Assembly (NCBI RefSeq): GCF_020905295.1
Contig: NZ_JAJJMM010000001.1
Span: 744,001 to 808,000, forward strand
Source: Flavobacterium piscisymbiosum
Lineage (GTDB): Bacteria > Bacteroidota > Bacteroidia > Flavobacteriales > Flavobacteriaceae
Direction of reading: 5' to 3'
Length of the DNA: 64,000 nt
A program made the translations under genes and the position numbers. The notes beneath the pieces were generated by a model. It saw only the letters and a list, made by a program, of their open reading frames with translations, did no database searches and was not told the origin of the DNA. Positions 8,021 to 16,813 of this stretch are shown here, piece by piece. The first letter of the stretch is position 1, and every line of letters starts with the position of its first letter.

Positions 8021-9232
8021 ATGGTATCATATAAATTTACACTAAAAGCAACACCAAGTACATTTGGCGAGTATTTTATTAATCTTGTACTAATTAAAGA
8101 CAGAATAAACACTAGTCTATCAATAAAGAAAAAATGCAAACATGAAGATTGGTCATTTGAAACAGAACGTCTTAAAAAAACGCACAGAGAATACAAGCAG
8201 ATTAATGATCTGATTGAAAAATATTCAAGACGCGTTAACAACATTATTACTGAATTTGAATCAGATGAAACTCCATTCACATTACAAGATATTGTAGCCA
8301 AATTCAAAAAAGCTTCCGGAAAGCAGCGAGCACTAAGCTATACTGCTTTTCACGAAAGTTTAATCGAAGAAATTAAAAGTGCAGGAAAATTGTCAACATG
8401 TAACATTGAAAAAGATACCTTAAAATCGATTCAACGCTTTTTTAACAGAACCGAAATCACTTTTAAAGATTTATCAGTAGATGCGATTTATAAATATCAA
8501 TCTTTTTTAAACGGAAATCACAATAGCCAAAGTACAATTGGAATAAGAATTCGAACCTTAAGAGCCGTTTTTAACAAAGCTATTAAACGTGAAATCATCC
8601 CCGTTACTATGTATCCTTTTGATAAATTTAAAGTATCAAAAATCAAGGAAAGTGGAAAAAAGGAATATCTCTCTGAAGAAGAACTTGAATTATTAAAAAA
8701 TATAGAATTGATAAACAAAAGTGACATTATTGCACGAGATATGTTTCTACTAAGTTTTTATGGAAGAGGAATTAATTTCATTGATTTAATGCAATTAAAA
8801 AAAACAGATTTATATAAAGATACAATCACATATAAAAGAAGTAAAACTGAAGTAATAGTAAACTTCAAAATAAACGATTTCTGGAAACGCAAAATTGAGG
8901 AATACATTTCAACGGGAGATTCACACTATTTATTCAACATCATTAATAACAATCAAAACTCAAAAATTTATATAAATAACAAAAAAGAAAAATATCTAAA
9001 AATTCATATAAACACACCTCTTAAAAGAATTATTACTGATTTAGGTATTAAAAAGAAAATTACATACTATTGTGCCAGACATTCATTTGCAACTATTCTA
9101 AAATTTAATAATATATCAACCGATATTATTAAGGAAGCTTTAGGGCATAAAGATATCAAATCAACAATGTCTTACTTAAACACACTTCCAAGCAACACTT
9201 TGGACAAAATGATCGATGATATAATCTTTTAA
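8021..9232 (+). CDS. Tyrosine recombinase / integrase of the element
   Basis: 403 residues. An N-terminal arm-binding/SAM-like region is followed by a C-terminal catalytic domain. Catalytic residues seen: Arg in SFYGRGINFIDLMQL, Lys in the KRSKTEV beta-hairpin, the box YYCARHSFAT (Arg present; the first His of H-x-x-R is replaced, as is common in Bacteroidota integrases), LGHKDIKST, and the nucleophile Tyr in TMSYLNTL. It would catalyse integration into and excision from the tRNA. It is the only recombinase in the element and lies 158 bp from the attL core, transcribed inward. Confidence 0.93.
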   Translation: MVSYKFTLKATPSTFGEYFINLVLIKDRINTSLSIKKKCKHEDWSFETERLKKTHREYKQINDLIEKYSRRVNNIITEFESDETPFTLQDIVAKFKKASGKQRALSYTAFHESLIEEIKSAGKLSTCNIEKDTLKSIQRFFNRTEITFKDLSVDAIYKYQSFLNGNHNSQSTIGIRIRTLRAVFNKAIKREIIPVTMYPFDKFKVSKIKESGKKEYLSEEELELLKNIELINKSDIIARDMFLLSFYGRGINFIDLMQLKKTDLYKDTITYKRSKTEVIVNFKINDFWKRKIEEYISTGDSHYLFNIINNNQNSKIYINNKKEKYLKIHINTPLKRIITDLGIKKKITYYCARHSFATILKFNNISTDIIKEALGHKDIKSTMSYLNTLPSNTLDKMIDDIIF

Positions 9233-10019
9233 ATTAAGAATATTAGATTTATTATGCCAATTTATTGGCATTCAACTCTTTATTCCAAAAGCTCATTCAT
9301 TTTATTTGTTTTCCTTATCCTATTCATATTCCATAATAATAATAATCCTAGAGACGTAGAATAGATATTAGAGAGATAATAAGTTTTACAAAATGTATAT
9401 CCTGCAAAAAAAAGCGGAAAGTTTTTAAATCTAAGATAATTTTCTTTAGCATGAACGATCAAAAAAATTATCTTAGATTTAAAATGTTAGCATTATAAGT
9501 AATGTGAAAATCTTCTAATGAAATTCAGGAAAAAATTTATAAATATCTCAACTATTGCTAGTAAAAGAGTTCCCAAAACGAAAAGCATCAAATGGAAGGT
9601 GTACACTTTGATTAAATTTTTATAGGAATTACAAACAAAGAATTACAAATTACTAATGATAAACCCGCCAGTCACTAAGTGATTGACGGGCTGTCCATTA
9701 AACATAATCTTCCAGTATATGTTTAACTACAAAATTCATAAATTACTAAAATCAATTGAATCGCAGAATCATTTTTATCTAGAAAAGATCCACTTTACAC
9801 TATGGATATCATGTAGCAAATTTCACAGATGATTATATTAATAATTTGTTTCTTTTCTATAAATTAATATTTCAACTTAAGTTTCATTTTTTATCAATTT
9901 TCAACATAAAAAATACGTTTCTTAAATATTAAATTCATGAAGATTTGTTTGGTCTTTACATAATTAAATATGTAAGTGTTATTTTATTATAATGAAATAT
10001 ACAAGTTATATATTACAAA
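9233..10019. other. 787-bp AT-rich spacer inside the element
   Basis: No convincing gene. It contains a perfect 21-bp inverted repeat (9423-9443/9464-9484) and an imperfect 12-bp hairpin at 9664-9690 (CCCGCCAGTCAC / GTGATTGACGGG). The short open frame at 9280-9462 overlaps the inverted repeat and lacks coding character. Confidence 0.6.
9423..9484. repeat. Perfect 21-bp inverted repeat
   Basis: Arms 9423-9443 and 9464-9484 (TTTTAAATCTAAGATAATTT plus one T, and its exact complement) flank a 20-nt spacer. Its length and perfection exceed an ordinary terminator, and there is no clear T tract beyond the stem. It could be a protein binding site, a strand-exchange site or a relic of a small insertion. 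Confidence 0.8.
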
Positions 10020-11504
10020 TTATTTAATTGTGATTGTCATATTAGGAACTACAATACTTCCATTGCTTCCTGTATAACGCTGCGCATAAACTTCTATATA
10101 ATCGTTAGTTAACATTTCAGTTGTTGCATTTAAAGGAAGAACCACAATATCATTTGTAGATGCGCCCTTACCATAAATTTTATATTGACTTAAAAGTGTA
10201 CCATTTTTTGCTATATAAACAATGTAAGTACCTGCTGCTGGAACCTGAAAAGAGATGGAACCCGATATTTGAAAAATTCTTTTCTTTTTTCCTGTGTATC
10301 TTAATCTATTTGGGGAATCAGTTGAAAATCTGAATAAATTCGAATAAGTTGTTGAGGGTGTACCCGACCCTACTTTTACAATATCGCTCGGATTTGAATT
10401 GTTAAAAGCGACTCCCAGACCACTTCCTACTGCATAATCCATTGCAAAATCTCCAGTTGCATTTGCATCTGTCTCAGTTGGAATTCCGGCAGAGCGAACG
10501 TTCCAGCTATTATTAAAATTGTATCCTGTATAACTACCAGTTGTATATGGCTTAACATAATTTGCAGGAGTTGGTCCTGTATAAACAACTGACTCTAAAA
10601 CTGCATCACTTGTGATAGTAAGCCCTGTCGTCGAAACATCAAAACCAAAAGCTCCGGTATTCACATTTGAGAAACCGCCTTGCTTTTCTATCAAATTGAA
10701 CGTTCCTGTAAATTTTTCATAAGTACCTGAATTATTGCTAAACCATGCCTGGTTACTCAATAGCAATTGACCGATATTATTATAGGTGATTCCATTGGTG
10801 TTTCCTGAAAAATTAACAATACTAAGAAACGCTAATCCAAAACCAGATATAGTTCCTATGCTATTTGAATTGGCGATAATACAATCTCTAAGTAAAAAAG
10901 TTTGCCCCGCCGTACCGCTTAGATTGAAAACTGTAGCTCCCGGTGTAGTAATGGTAAGATTCCTTATGCTTCCACCTGTTGTTCCGTCAAAAAGATTTCC
11001 TGATGTTTTCACAATAATATCTTCGTTAGCATCCAAACCGTCAAGATAAGCACTGTTTAAATCTATTGGAAAATTAAATACAATCTGACCATTAATTTCA
11101 TACAAGGTATTGGATGTCAAAACATATTTAGCACCACCACCTGCTGCCAGCTCAGTGGCTAGCACAGTTGCTAAATTATCACCGGCTCTAATACGCTTAA
11201 AATTTAACCGTGGAAGCGCACCACTCATAGGTACCCATGACGATGAAGACGATATATAAGAATAAAACAATTTAAAATCTGTGTCATAAACCATTAGTCC
11301 GTCCACAGGAGTAACTATAGCATTTTTTTGCGCAGTCGTCATACGGGGTGTTAACAAACCCTGAGTATTAGAAGTTATATCCAAAATAGAGCTTGCAGCA
11401 GGAGTTACGGTACCTATACCGATTTGTGCATTTCCTAAAAATGATAATAAGAAAAAAAAGAGTACCAATATTTTATGCTGTCTCTGAGTATATTTATTTA
11501 CCAT
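10020..11504 (-). CDS. Secreted tail-fibre-like surface protein
   Basis: 494 residues. Signal peptide (to about residue 26, ending GNAQ), then the segment IGIGT-TPA-SSILDITSNTQGLLTPRMTTAQKNAI, a module frequent in flavobacterial secreted and tail-fibre-like proteins. The middle (about 120-330) is rich in short N/G/T strands like a right-handed beta-helix, and the C-terminal 110 residues look like a beta-sandwich (SGSISFQVPAAGTYIVYIAKNG). No T9SS C-terminal motif is visible. It lies 79 bp downstream of the T9SS protein gene and is probably co-transcribed. Cell-surface or adhesin role inferred; target unknown. Confidence 0.7.
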   Translation of the reverse strand: MVNKYTQRQHKILVLFFFLLSFLGNAQIGIGTVTPAASSILDITSNTQGLLTPRMTTAQKNAIVTPVDGLMVYDTDFKLFYSYISSSSSWVPMSGALPRLNFKRIRAGDNLATVLATELAAGGGAKYVLTSNTLYEINGQIVFNFPIDLNSAYLDGLDANEDIIVKTSGNLFDGTTGGSIRNLTITTPGATVFNLSGTAGQTFLLRDCIIANSNSIGTISGFGLAFLSIVNFSGNTNGITYNNIGQLLLSNQAWFSNNSGTYEKFTGTFNLIEKQGGFSNVNTGAFGFDVSTTGLTITSDAVLESVVYTGPTPANYVKPYTTGSYTGYNFNNSWNVRSAGIPTETDANATGDFAMDYAVGSGLGVAFNNSNPSDIVKVGSGTPSTTYSNLFRFSTDSPNRLRYTGKKKRIFQISGSISFQVPAAGTYIVYIAKNGTLLSQYKIYGKGASTNDIVVLPLNATTEMLTNDYIEVYAQRYTGSNGSIVVPNMTITIK

Positions 11505-11583
11505 AATTTTTATTATTAATTAGTTTTTGAAGATTAAGATATTTTACGAGCAACATAATGCATTAAGAATTCAAGAATAGTAC

Positions 11584-13377
11584 TTATTTTTTGCCCGAAT
11601 TTGATATAATAATTTTTTGGGTTATTTTTTCATTGTCAGAAGTTAGAAAAGTGGCAATGTAAATTCCAGAACTTAAGCCCGAAGTTGAGAAATTATAATT
11701 TTGTTCAACTCCCAATTCACTTTTGTTTAATACAGCCTTTCCAAGAATATCAAACAAAACAAATGATTCAAAAGCTATGTTATTTGGATTTGAAGCTCTT
11801 AAGACTTCATTAATATTGTCTTGAACTATTAAGAATTGCCTTTTTATTTCTTCATTAATACCGAGAGTCTGATTTGTAAAAGTTATTTTAAATCGGTCAG
11901 AATAAACCCCAGATGCAATAATGATCTGATAAGTTCCATTTTTGATATCATGATAAGATGAATCTAATTCATCATATAAGTAAATATTTTGTGAAGGATC
12001 AAAATTAACAATCTCAGGAATATAAAATTTCAGAGTAGTATTAGCAGTCGCTTTAACAGTTAAAGGTATTCTCTTTGAGAGTTCAAAATTAACTCCTTGG
12101 ATTACATAGTTGGAATTTTCTAACCAAAATGAAATATCACTAGGAAGGCTTTGATCCATATTTAGGGCATCAATCCCAACATCAATCCCATCTGTCGCTT
12201 CGGGTATAAATGCTAGCGCAAGTTGCCTGGTAAATTGATTATTTATAATTGTGTTTATTTTAAAGTGAGACACAGGAGTACTTTTCTCTTCTGATGCATT
12301 TAAAGATTTATCTTTATTTGATTTTGCAAATTGAGATAAACCAGAACCTTCTTTATAAAATGCACGGTGCGAATTTTTAAAAGTAACCGAACCGCTAGCT
12401 GCACCATTGATTAAAAAACCTTGTCCAATAGGACTGTATTTTCGCTCTATTATTAAACCAGAGGATGTCCCTGTAGTGTTCAAGCTGCCATTACTATTAT
12501 AGCTATTAAATGTGGCTGCCACATATAATCCTGTGGATCCTACTGCTACTGGTGAATAGGTACCATAACCTCCTCTATAAGCAGATAGATAATGAGAATT
12601 TACCGTTTTATCCTGCTCCCAAAAGTAAGCAACCCCTGTGCAGGCTGTATTTGAGGGATCTAATAGGAAAGCATTTAAATGAAGTGCCGAAGGGTACGGG
12701 TTCCCTGTAAGTGTTGCTGCATTTCCAGTTCCTACTGCTACTGCTATATTTCCATCATTGGGCTTACCTCTGAAATCATATCTTTGAGCTCCTGTTCCAG
12801 GATTATTGGGTATGCCGGTTCCTTCTGGATCATTTGTATCAGTACCGCTTGTGCCTTTCATTGTAAACCCTTCTCCAGCCGCTATTGTTGTAGCGCCTCC
12901 AACCTGAATCCATTGCGAGTAGTTATTGGCATTTGTTAACTTATAAATCCAATATGACGCTATTGCAAGTGGGCTTGCAGATCCATCATAATTTGTAAGT
13001 GGAAGTATTGTTGCAGGGACCACAGCAGTTGAAGTAATTGGCCTATTTAGCAGTGAAATTCCAAAAGGTGTATTACCTGTTGAGACAATAGGGTTTCCAA
13101 CAGGGGAACACCAATAATTATACTCAAAGTTGTCGGAAGTACCTTCCTGATAAACCGATAAAATACCTGTTCCACTATTGGTGGATACTCCGCTAGTACC
13201 CTGAACCAACTGAGAGTTATTTCTTAAATATAGATTTGAATTTGGTGCTAAATCTATATTCTGATTTACATATAAAACTTGATTTTTGACATATACAGGG
13301 GAATTTACACCAATATATATTTGTGAAAATGTTTGAATAGAAATAAAAACAAAAAATAATAGTAATATTTTTTTCAT
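11584..13377 (-). CDS. Large surface protein with T9SS type A C-terminal signal
   Basis: 597 residues with a signal peptide (to about 19, ending TFSQ). The body is rich in Ser/Thr/Asn/Gly and includes DNFEYNYWCSPVGNP, a phrase typical of large flavobacterial T9SS cargo. The last ~80 residues form a type A sorting domain: LFDILGKAVLN, LSSGIYIATFLTSDNEKITQKIII. It would be exported by the T9SS (not encoded here) and attached to the surface. It is flanked by a PID-CTERM-like small gene upstream (57 bp) and the tail-fibre-like gene downstream, all on one strand. The three look like a cargo module of the element. Confidence 0.82.
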   Translation of the reverse strand: MKKILLLFFVFISIQTFSQIYIGVNSPVYVKNQVLYVNQNIDLAPNSNLYLRNNSQLVQGTSGVSTNSGTGILSVYQEGTSDNFEYNYWCSPVGNPIVSTGNTPFGISLLNRPITSTAVVPATILPLTNYDGSASPLAIASYWIYKLTNANNYSQWIQVGGATTIAAGEGFTMKGTSGTDTNDPEGTGIPNNPGTGAQRYDFRGKPNDGNIAVAVGTGNAATLTGNPYPSALHLNAFLLDPSNTACTGVAYFWEQDKTVNSHYLSAYRGGYGTYSPVAVGSTGLYVAATFNSYNSNGSLNTTGTSSGLIIERKYSPIGQGFLINGAASGSVTFKNSHRAFYKEGSGLSQFAKSNKDKSLNASEEKSTPVSHFKINTIINNQFTRQLALAFIPEATDGIDVGIDALNMDQSLPSDISFWLENSNYVIQGVNFELSKRIPLTVKATANTTLKFYIPEIVNFDPSQNIYLYDELDSSYHDIKNGTYQIIIASGVYSDRFKITFTNQTLGINEEIKRQFLIVQDNINEVLRASNPNNIAFESFVLFDILGKAVLNKSELGVEQNYNFSTSGLSSGIYIATFLTSDNEKITQKIIISNSGKK

Positions 13378-13434
13378 AATTTTTTCTTTATTTTTTAATA
13401 TTAAAAATTAAAGGACTCGTCCTGACAGAAACAC

Positions 13435-13638
13435 TTATGGCTTACTTTTATTTCTTTTACCTATAATATAAAACCCAAAAATAATTCCAAATGCAAATAA
13501 TATATAGACAAAGGAATCTATTGGTGCTGCAACTGGATCATCAGGCAATCCCGGAGGTGGTGGATTTTCAGCAAAAGCGATGTTATGAATAAGTAAAATT
13601 GCTGGAAAAATAATAGTATAAAAAAGTGATTTTTTCAT
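13435..13638 (-). CDS. Small proline-rich membrane protein (PID-CTERM-like), element copy
   Basis: 67 residues: signal peptide (1-23, ending AFAE), NPPPPGLPDDPVAAPIDSF, one transmembrane helix (about 43-60) and a basic end (GKRNKSKP). Same layout as the gene at 7279-7512, with the P-I-D motif at the membrane boundary. First gene of the surface-protein module. A PID-CTERM role as sorting substrate or companion is from memory of the family; no exosortase is encoded in this window. Confidence 0.75.
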   Translation of the reverse strand: MKKSLFYTIIFPAILLIHNIAFAENPPPPGLPDDPVAAPIDSFVYILFAFGIIFGFYIIGKRNKSKP

Positions 13639-14045
13639 TTTTTAGGTACACAATTAAATAAATTTATCTGTCGCCCTTCGGATTTATTTTTTAAACAGCC
13701 ATTTTCAATCTAGCATTGTTAATTTACTGTAAGCTAGATAGTAAAAAAACATCGAAAAAAGTTTGTAATTATTGTATTACAATATCAAATCTGGGCTCTT
13801 ACAAAGCTGACTTTAATATTTGACTTTAATCTTACATAATTTTTAGTTAAATGTTACATAATTCCCACATATAAAAATAGGAGAAACTTAAAATATTAAT
13901 CTAAAAAAAATTTAATTTAATCTTGAACAAACAAAACATAATCGATAACTGCTTTCATCTACAAGAATATCATTTTTTGTTTTATTTAGCTTACTATTTT
14001 TTTGAAGCTCTGGAATAAAACTAATATTTATACTACCTTTAAAAA
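13639..14045. other. 407-bp divergent spacer between surface module and response regulator
   Basis: No gene seen. It holds a 13-bp-period direct repeat (TGACTTTAAT at 13808 and 13821), a 7-bp inverted repeat TTGTAAT/ATTACAA (13763-13782), and the 10-bp TTACTGTAAG (13724-13733) that also occurs upstream of the other PID-CTERM-like gene (7681-7690). These may be regulatory sites for the two divergent transcripts. Confidence 0.5.
14034..14041 (+). promoter_or_regulatory. Candidate -7 box of the response regulator
   Basis: TACCTTTA differs from TAnnTTTG only at the last base. It lies so close to the ATG at 14046 that the transcript would begin at or next to the start codon, which would make the mRNA leaderless. 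Confidence 0.4.
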
Positions 14046-14474
14046 ATGAGAACAAACAGCGAAATAATAATAATTGAGGACGATGAAGACGACAGAATGC
14101 TTCTTAAAGATATTTTTGAAAGTTTGAACTACCCTAATAAAATAACCTTTATAGAAGATCCGATGGATGCAGTCTCTTATTTAGCAGATCCTGTGGTGAA
14201 TCCATTCATAATATTTTCTGACATCAACATGCCTAAGATAAATGGATTTGAATTGCGAGAGGAGATTCTGTCCGATGAGATAGTAAGCATAAAATGTGTA
14301 CCTTATATCTTTCTCTCAACATCCAAAAGTCCCGAAAATGTTCTTAAAGCATACCATTGTAAGGCACAAGGCTACTTCAAAAAAGAATCTGACTTCTCTA
14401 TTTTCAAAACCGTAATCCAAAACATAATGGAATATTGGAGTAAAAGTTTGACTCCAACTAACTCTCTATTATAA
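14046..14474 (+). CDS. Receiver-only response regulator
   Basis: 142 residues forming a single CheY-like receiver with no output domain. Acidic pocket E11/D12/D13 (IIIIEDDEDDR), phosphoacceptor D59 in FSDINMPKINGFEL, switch S91/T92 (FLSTSKSPEN), conserved Lys in GYFKKESDF, so it should be phosphorylatable. Such proteins act in phosphorelays or by protein contact. No histidine kinase is encoded in the element or nearby, so the partner must be elsewhere. It is the only plus-strand cargo gene in the element. Confidence 0.88.
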   Translation: MRTNSEIIIIEDDEDDRMLLKDIFESLNYPNKITFIEDPMDAVSYLADPVVNPFIIFSDINMPKINGFELREEILSDEIVSIKCVPYIFLSTSKSPENVLKAYHCKAQGYFKKESDFSIFKTVIQNIMEYWSKSLTPTNSLL

Positions 14475-14720
14475 TTAATTCAATAGTCCTGCACCTAAAG
14501 AAAGCAGTAGTGTTTTTAGCAATAATCATAAGTCGAAAAGAGAGATAAATAATGTTTTGATTTTAATATAGTTACAATAGTACTACCTTTTGCTTTTCTT
14601 TATAATTTTTAATGCCTAAAAAAACATTACGAATCATTTAAAACATTTAAGTTAACATTGCGTAATACTATCTCGATTTGTAGTTTAATAAACACATGCA
14701 TTTGGAGACGTTTCTTCTAT

Positions 14721-15278
14721 TCATTTACTTTCCAGTGATTTTACATAAGCTTTTTTCATAAGTTTTTTAGTTTCTTTATTACTATTAATATACATATACT
14801 CCCAAGCTTTTCTTATCCTATCGTTTTGAATTTGTCTCATTTCAATTTCTTTGCTATTATCGCTATAATTTATTCCCCAGTTGTAAAGATTGGTTAAAGC
14901 CAGCATTATAACAAGCCATAAAAACCACCTTCCAAAAACAATTTTATAAAACAGTTTCGCATCCTGTTCGGGAAATAACAAAATCTGAAATTTCCTAATG
15001 ATACTTTTCGGTTGCCTGCCAATCATAAACTTTATATCCAGGAAACCTTTTTGTAGGATAGCTTCTATTGGTCCAATATCCAATGTCTCTGAAATACTTT
15101 TTGCTGTATTATCCTCTTTTTTTAATGCATCCATTTTATTGCCTACGATATTAACTGCAATAATAAGCGCCTCAATATGCTGATTGTTTGTTTTCTGTTC
15201 CTGAGTAAATTCCTCCAGTACTAATTGTAATGTCTCTCTTTCTATATGACCTTTGTCTGCATTTGAATTTGTTTCCAT
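14721..15278 (-). CDS. Unknown single-pass membrane protein of the mobilization cluster
   Basis: 185 residues. A hydrophilic, probably helical N-terminal region (1-100) is followed by PEQDAKLFYKIVFGRW and one transmembrane segment (about 119-136, FLWLVIMLALTNLYNW), then a charged C-terminal tail. No enzyme motif. It follows the relaxase gene by 18 bp, so it is likely an accessory mobilization protein, possibly anchoring the relaxosome; that is inference from position. Confidence 0.65.
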   Translation of the reverse strand: METNSNADKGHIERETLQLVLEEFTQEQKTNNQHIEALIIAVNIVGNKMDALKKEDNTAKSISETLDIGPIEAILQKGFLDIKFMIGRQPKSIIRKFQILLFPEQDAKLFYKIVFGRWFLWLVIMLALTNLYNWGINYSDNSKEIEMRQIQNDRIRKAWEYMYINSNKETKKLMKKAYVKSLESK

Positions 15279-15296
15279 ATTTTTTATTTTTTAACA

Positions 15297-16316
15297 TCAT
15301 CTCCTTAACGCTGATTTCTTCTTTTTCTTTTGAGGCACTCTCTGTAATTCAGGATCGATATAATCCGGTTCATATTCAGAATTGATTAATTGTCCTATAA
15401 CTCCTAAAACCTCTTTAATAACTATTTCTCCTGATCTATCTAAACTATAGCTTTGCTTTTCTTTGTTTGGTTTTTCAGTGTTAAAAGATTTAGATATTGA
15501 CTGACTATCTCTATCATAATTTTTTTCTTCACCAGCATTTTTCATGGCATACTGTTGTTTCTGATGTAATATCTTTTCAATTTTCATCAATGAAAAACCA
15601 ACTTCGCTCCCCTTTATTTTTACTTTTTTATCATCTATAAAAGAAATCCCCCTGCCTTTAAGAACTTTATATCCCAACTCCTTAATTTGTCTTTCAAATT
15701 CTAGATAAGAATTGGCATACTTTAATGTCTGTCGGATATCTACTTTTAGTTTTTCTTTTCTATTATCATGGCGAGGCAATAACCTATCTTTAGGAGATTG
15801 GAATGCTCTTGGACTTAATACTTCTTGAAGACCATATTTCCTTTCAAGACGACGACAAAGTTCAGACATGCGTTTATAGCTATTGCTATCATTTGCAACC
15901 TTACCATCAAAACTTACTCGATTGGCTACTATATGAATATGCTTCTCTTTAGTATCCTTATGTAGTACGCAGATGTATTGGTTGTCTGCTATACCAAACT
16001 CCTTGGCACATTCTCGTCCAACATATCTCAATTGTTCTATAGTCAATGTCTCATTTGGGGCTAAACGTAAGGTCAAATGCAACATTGGTTTTTCAACACG
16101 CCTACTTAATCTTCTAACATCTTTAAACTGCTGTGTAAGCTCATACTTGTTACCGAAGCATTTATTATATTCCAATACTTCTGCTCGATCTTTATGCTGC
16201 AAACGGTCTTGCATTGCAAGTGCGAGTTTTTTCTCTTGTGACAATTCTTTTTTATCTTCCAAACAGTAGCTAATACAATGGTAGAACGAGCTACCAATGC
16301 TTACACGTCCTATCAT
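15297..16316 (-). CDS. Relaxase / mobilization nuclease (MobB-like)
   Basis: 339 residues. The N-terminal part is a MOBP-type relaxase domain: H80 in MLHLTLRLAPNE, and the metal-binding H-x-H-x3-N motif at H126/H128/N132 (KEKHIHIVANRV). The Tyr that would form the DNA link is likely in the N-terminal SSFYHCISYCLE segment. The C-terminal 100 residues are basic and variable. It nicks oriT and pilots the strand. Its start overlaps the stop of the upstream MobC-like gene by 4 bp, so translation is coupled. Confidence 0.9.
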   Translation of the reverse strand: MIGRVSIGSSFYHCISYCLEDKKELSQEKKLALAMQDRLQHKDRAEVLEYNKCFGNKYELTQQFKDVRRLSRRVEKPMLHLTLRLAPNETLTIEQLRYVGRECAKEFGIADNQYICVLHKDTKEKHIHIVANRVSFDGKVANDSNSYKRMSELCRRLERKYGLQEVLSPRAFQSPKDRLLPRHDNRKEKLKVDIRQTLKYANSYLEFERQIKELGYKVLKGRGISFIDDKKVKIKGSEVGFSLMKIEKILHQKQQYAMKNAGEEKNYDRDSQSISKSFNTEKPNKEKQSYSLDRSGEIVIKEVLGVIGQLINSEYEPDYIDPELQRVPQKKKKKSALRR

Positions 16317-16690
16317 GACATAAAGTTTTTAATTTGGACGGCAAGATCTTTAACCTTCTCTGACTGTACTTTTAATTCTGCCCGTTCAAGCGGACTTAAT
16401 TCATCATTGTTATTTCGCTTTTTCGCTATCTGATTAAGATTAGCTGCCATGTGATTAAGCACTCCGGCAAAGCTTAGAATTTCTTTCGGAAGGGCTTTGT
16501 TTCTGTAATCAATCTTTGCCGTTAATCCGATTTCACGAAGATATTCGGAAACGGTTATACTGGCTTTTTTGGCTTTGGCTTCAATTATTTTACGCTCGTA
16601 GAGCGTACATTTAATTGCCATAAGCTGATCTCTTTTTACAGCCTTTTTGGGTCTTCCTCCTCTGTTCTTTTTTATTTCTTTCTCTTCCAT
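16313..16690 (-). CDS. MobC-like relaxosome accessory protein
   Basis: 125 residues. Basic N-terminus (KKNRGGRPKKAVKRDQ), then a ribbon-helix-helix-like segment (MAIKCTLYERKIIEAKAKKASITVSEYLREIGL) and the helical MobC-type region (EILSFAGVLNHMAANLNQIAKKRN). Proteins of this kind bind oriT and help the relaxase. First gene of the mobilization operon, directly after the candidate oriT and 4 bp overlapping the relaxase. Confidence 0.85.
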   Translation of the reverse strand: MEEKEIKKNRGGRPKKAVKRDQLMAIKCTLYERKIIEAKAKKASITVSEYLREIGLTAKIDYRNKALPKEILSFAGVLNHMAANLNQIAKKRNNNDELSPLERAELKVQSEKVKDLAVQIKNFMS

Positions 16691-16736
16691 TGTCTCTTAT
16701 CATTTATTTTTTGAATGCGGATGCATGAAAAAAATT

Positions 16737-16801
16737 CCTCTCATCGAATGCGACAGCATGAGGGGAGCCAGCGTTTTGGTTTTACCAAAACATAGCTGGC
16801 T
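16737..16801. other. Candidate oriT (two adjacent inverted repeats)
   Basis: Two inverted repeats abut in the 123-bp gap upstream of the mobC-like gene. IR1: CCTCTCAT (16737-16744) / ATGAGGGG (16758-16765), one mismatch. IR2: AGCCAGC-GTTTTGGT (16766-16780) / ACCAAAAC...GCTGGCT (16784-16801), with a 3-nt bulge. Stacked repeats next to mobilization genes are typical of oriT. The nick site cannot be assigned from sequence alone. Confidence 0.6.
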
Positions 16802-16813
16802 ACCACTCGAACG

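Noticed and set aside
9280..9462. 60-codon open frame after the integrase
   Set aside because: Overlaps the perfect inverted repeat, starts ambiguously and has no recognisable protein character.
10020..11504. Prophage tail module
   Set aside because: Only one tail-fibre-like gene, with a signal peptide; no structural phage genes nearby, so it is a surface protein.
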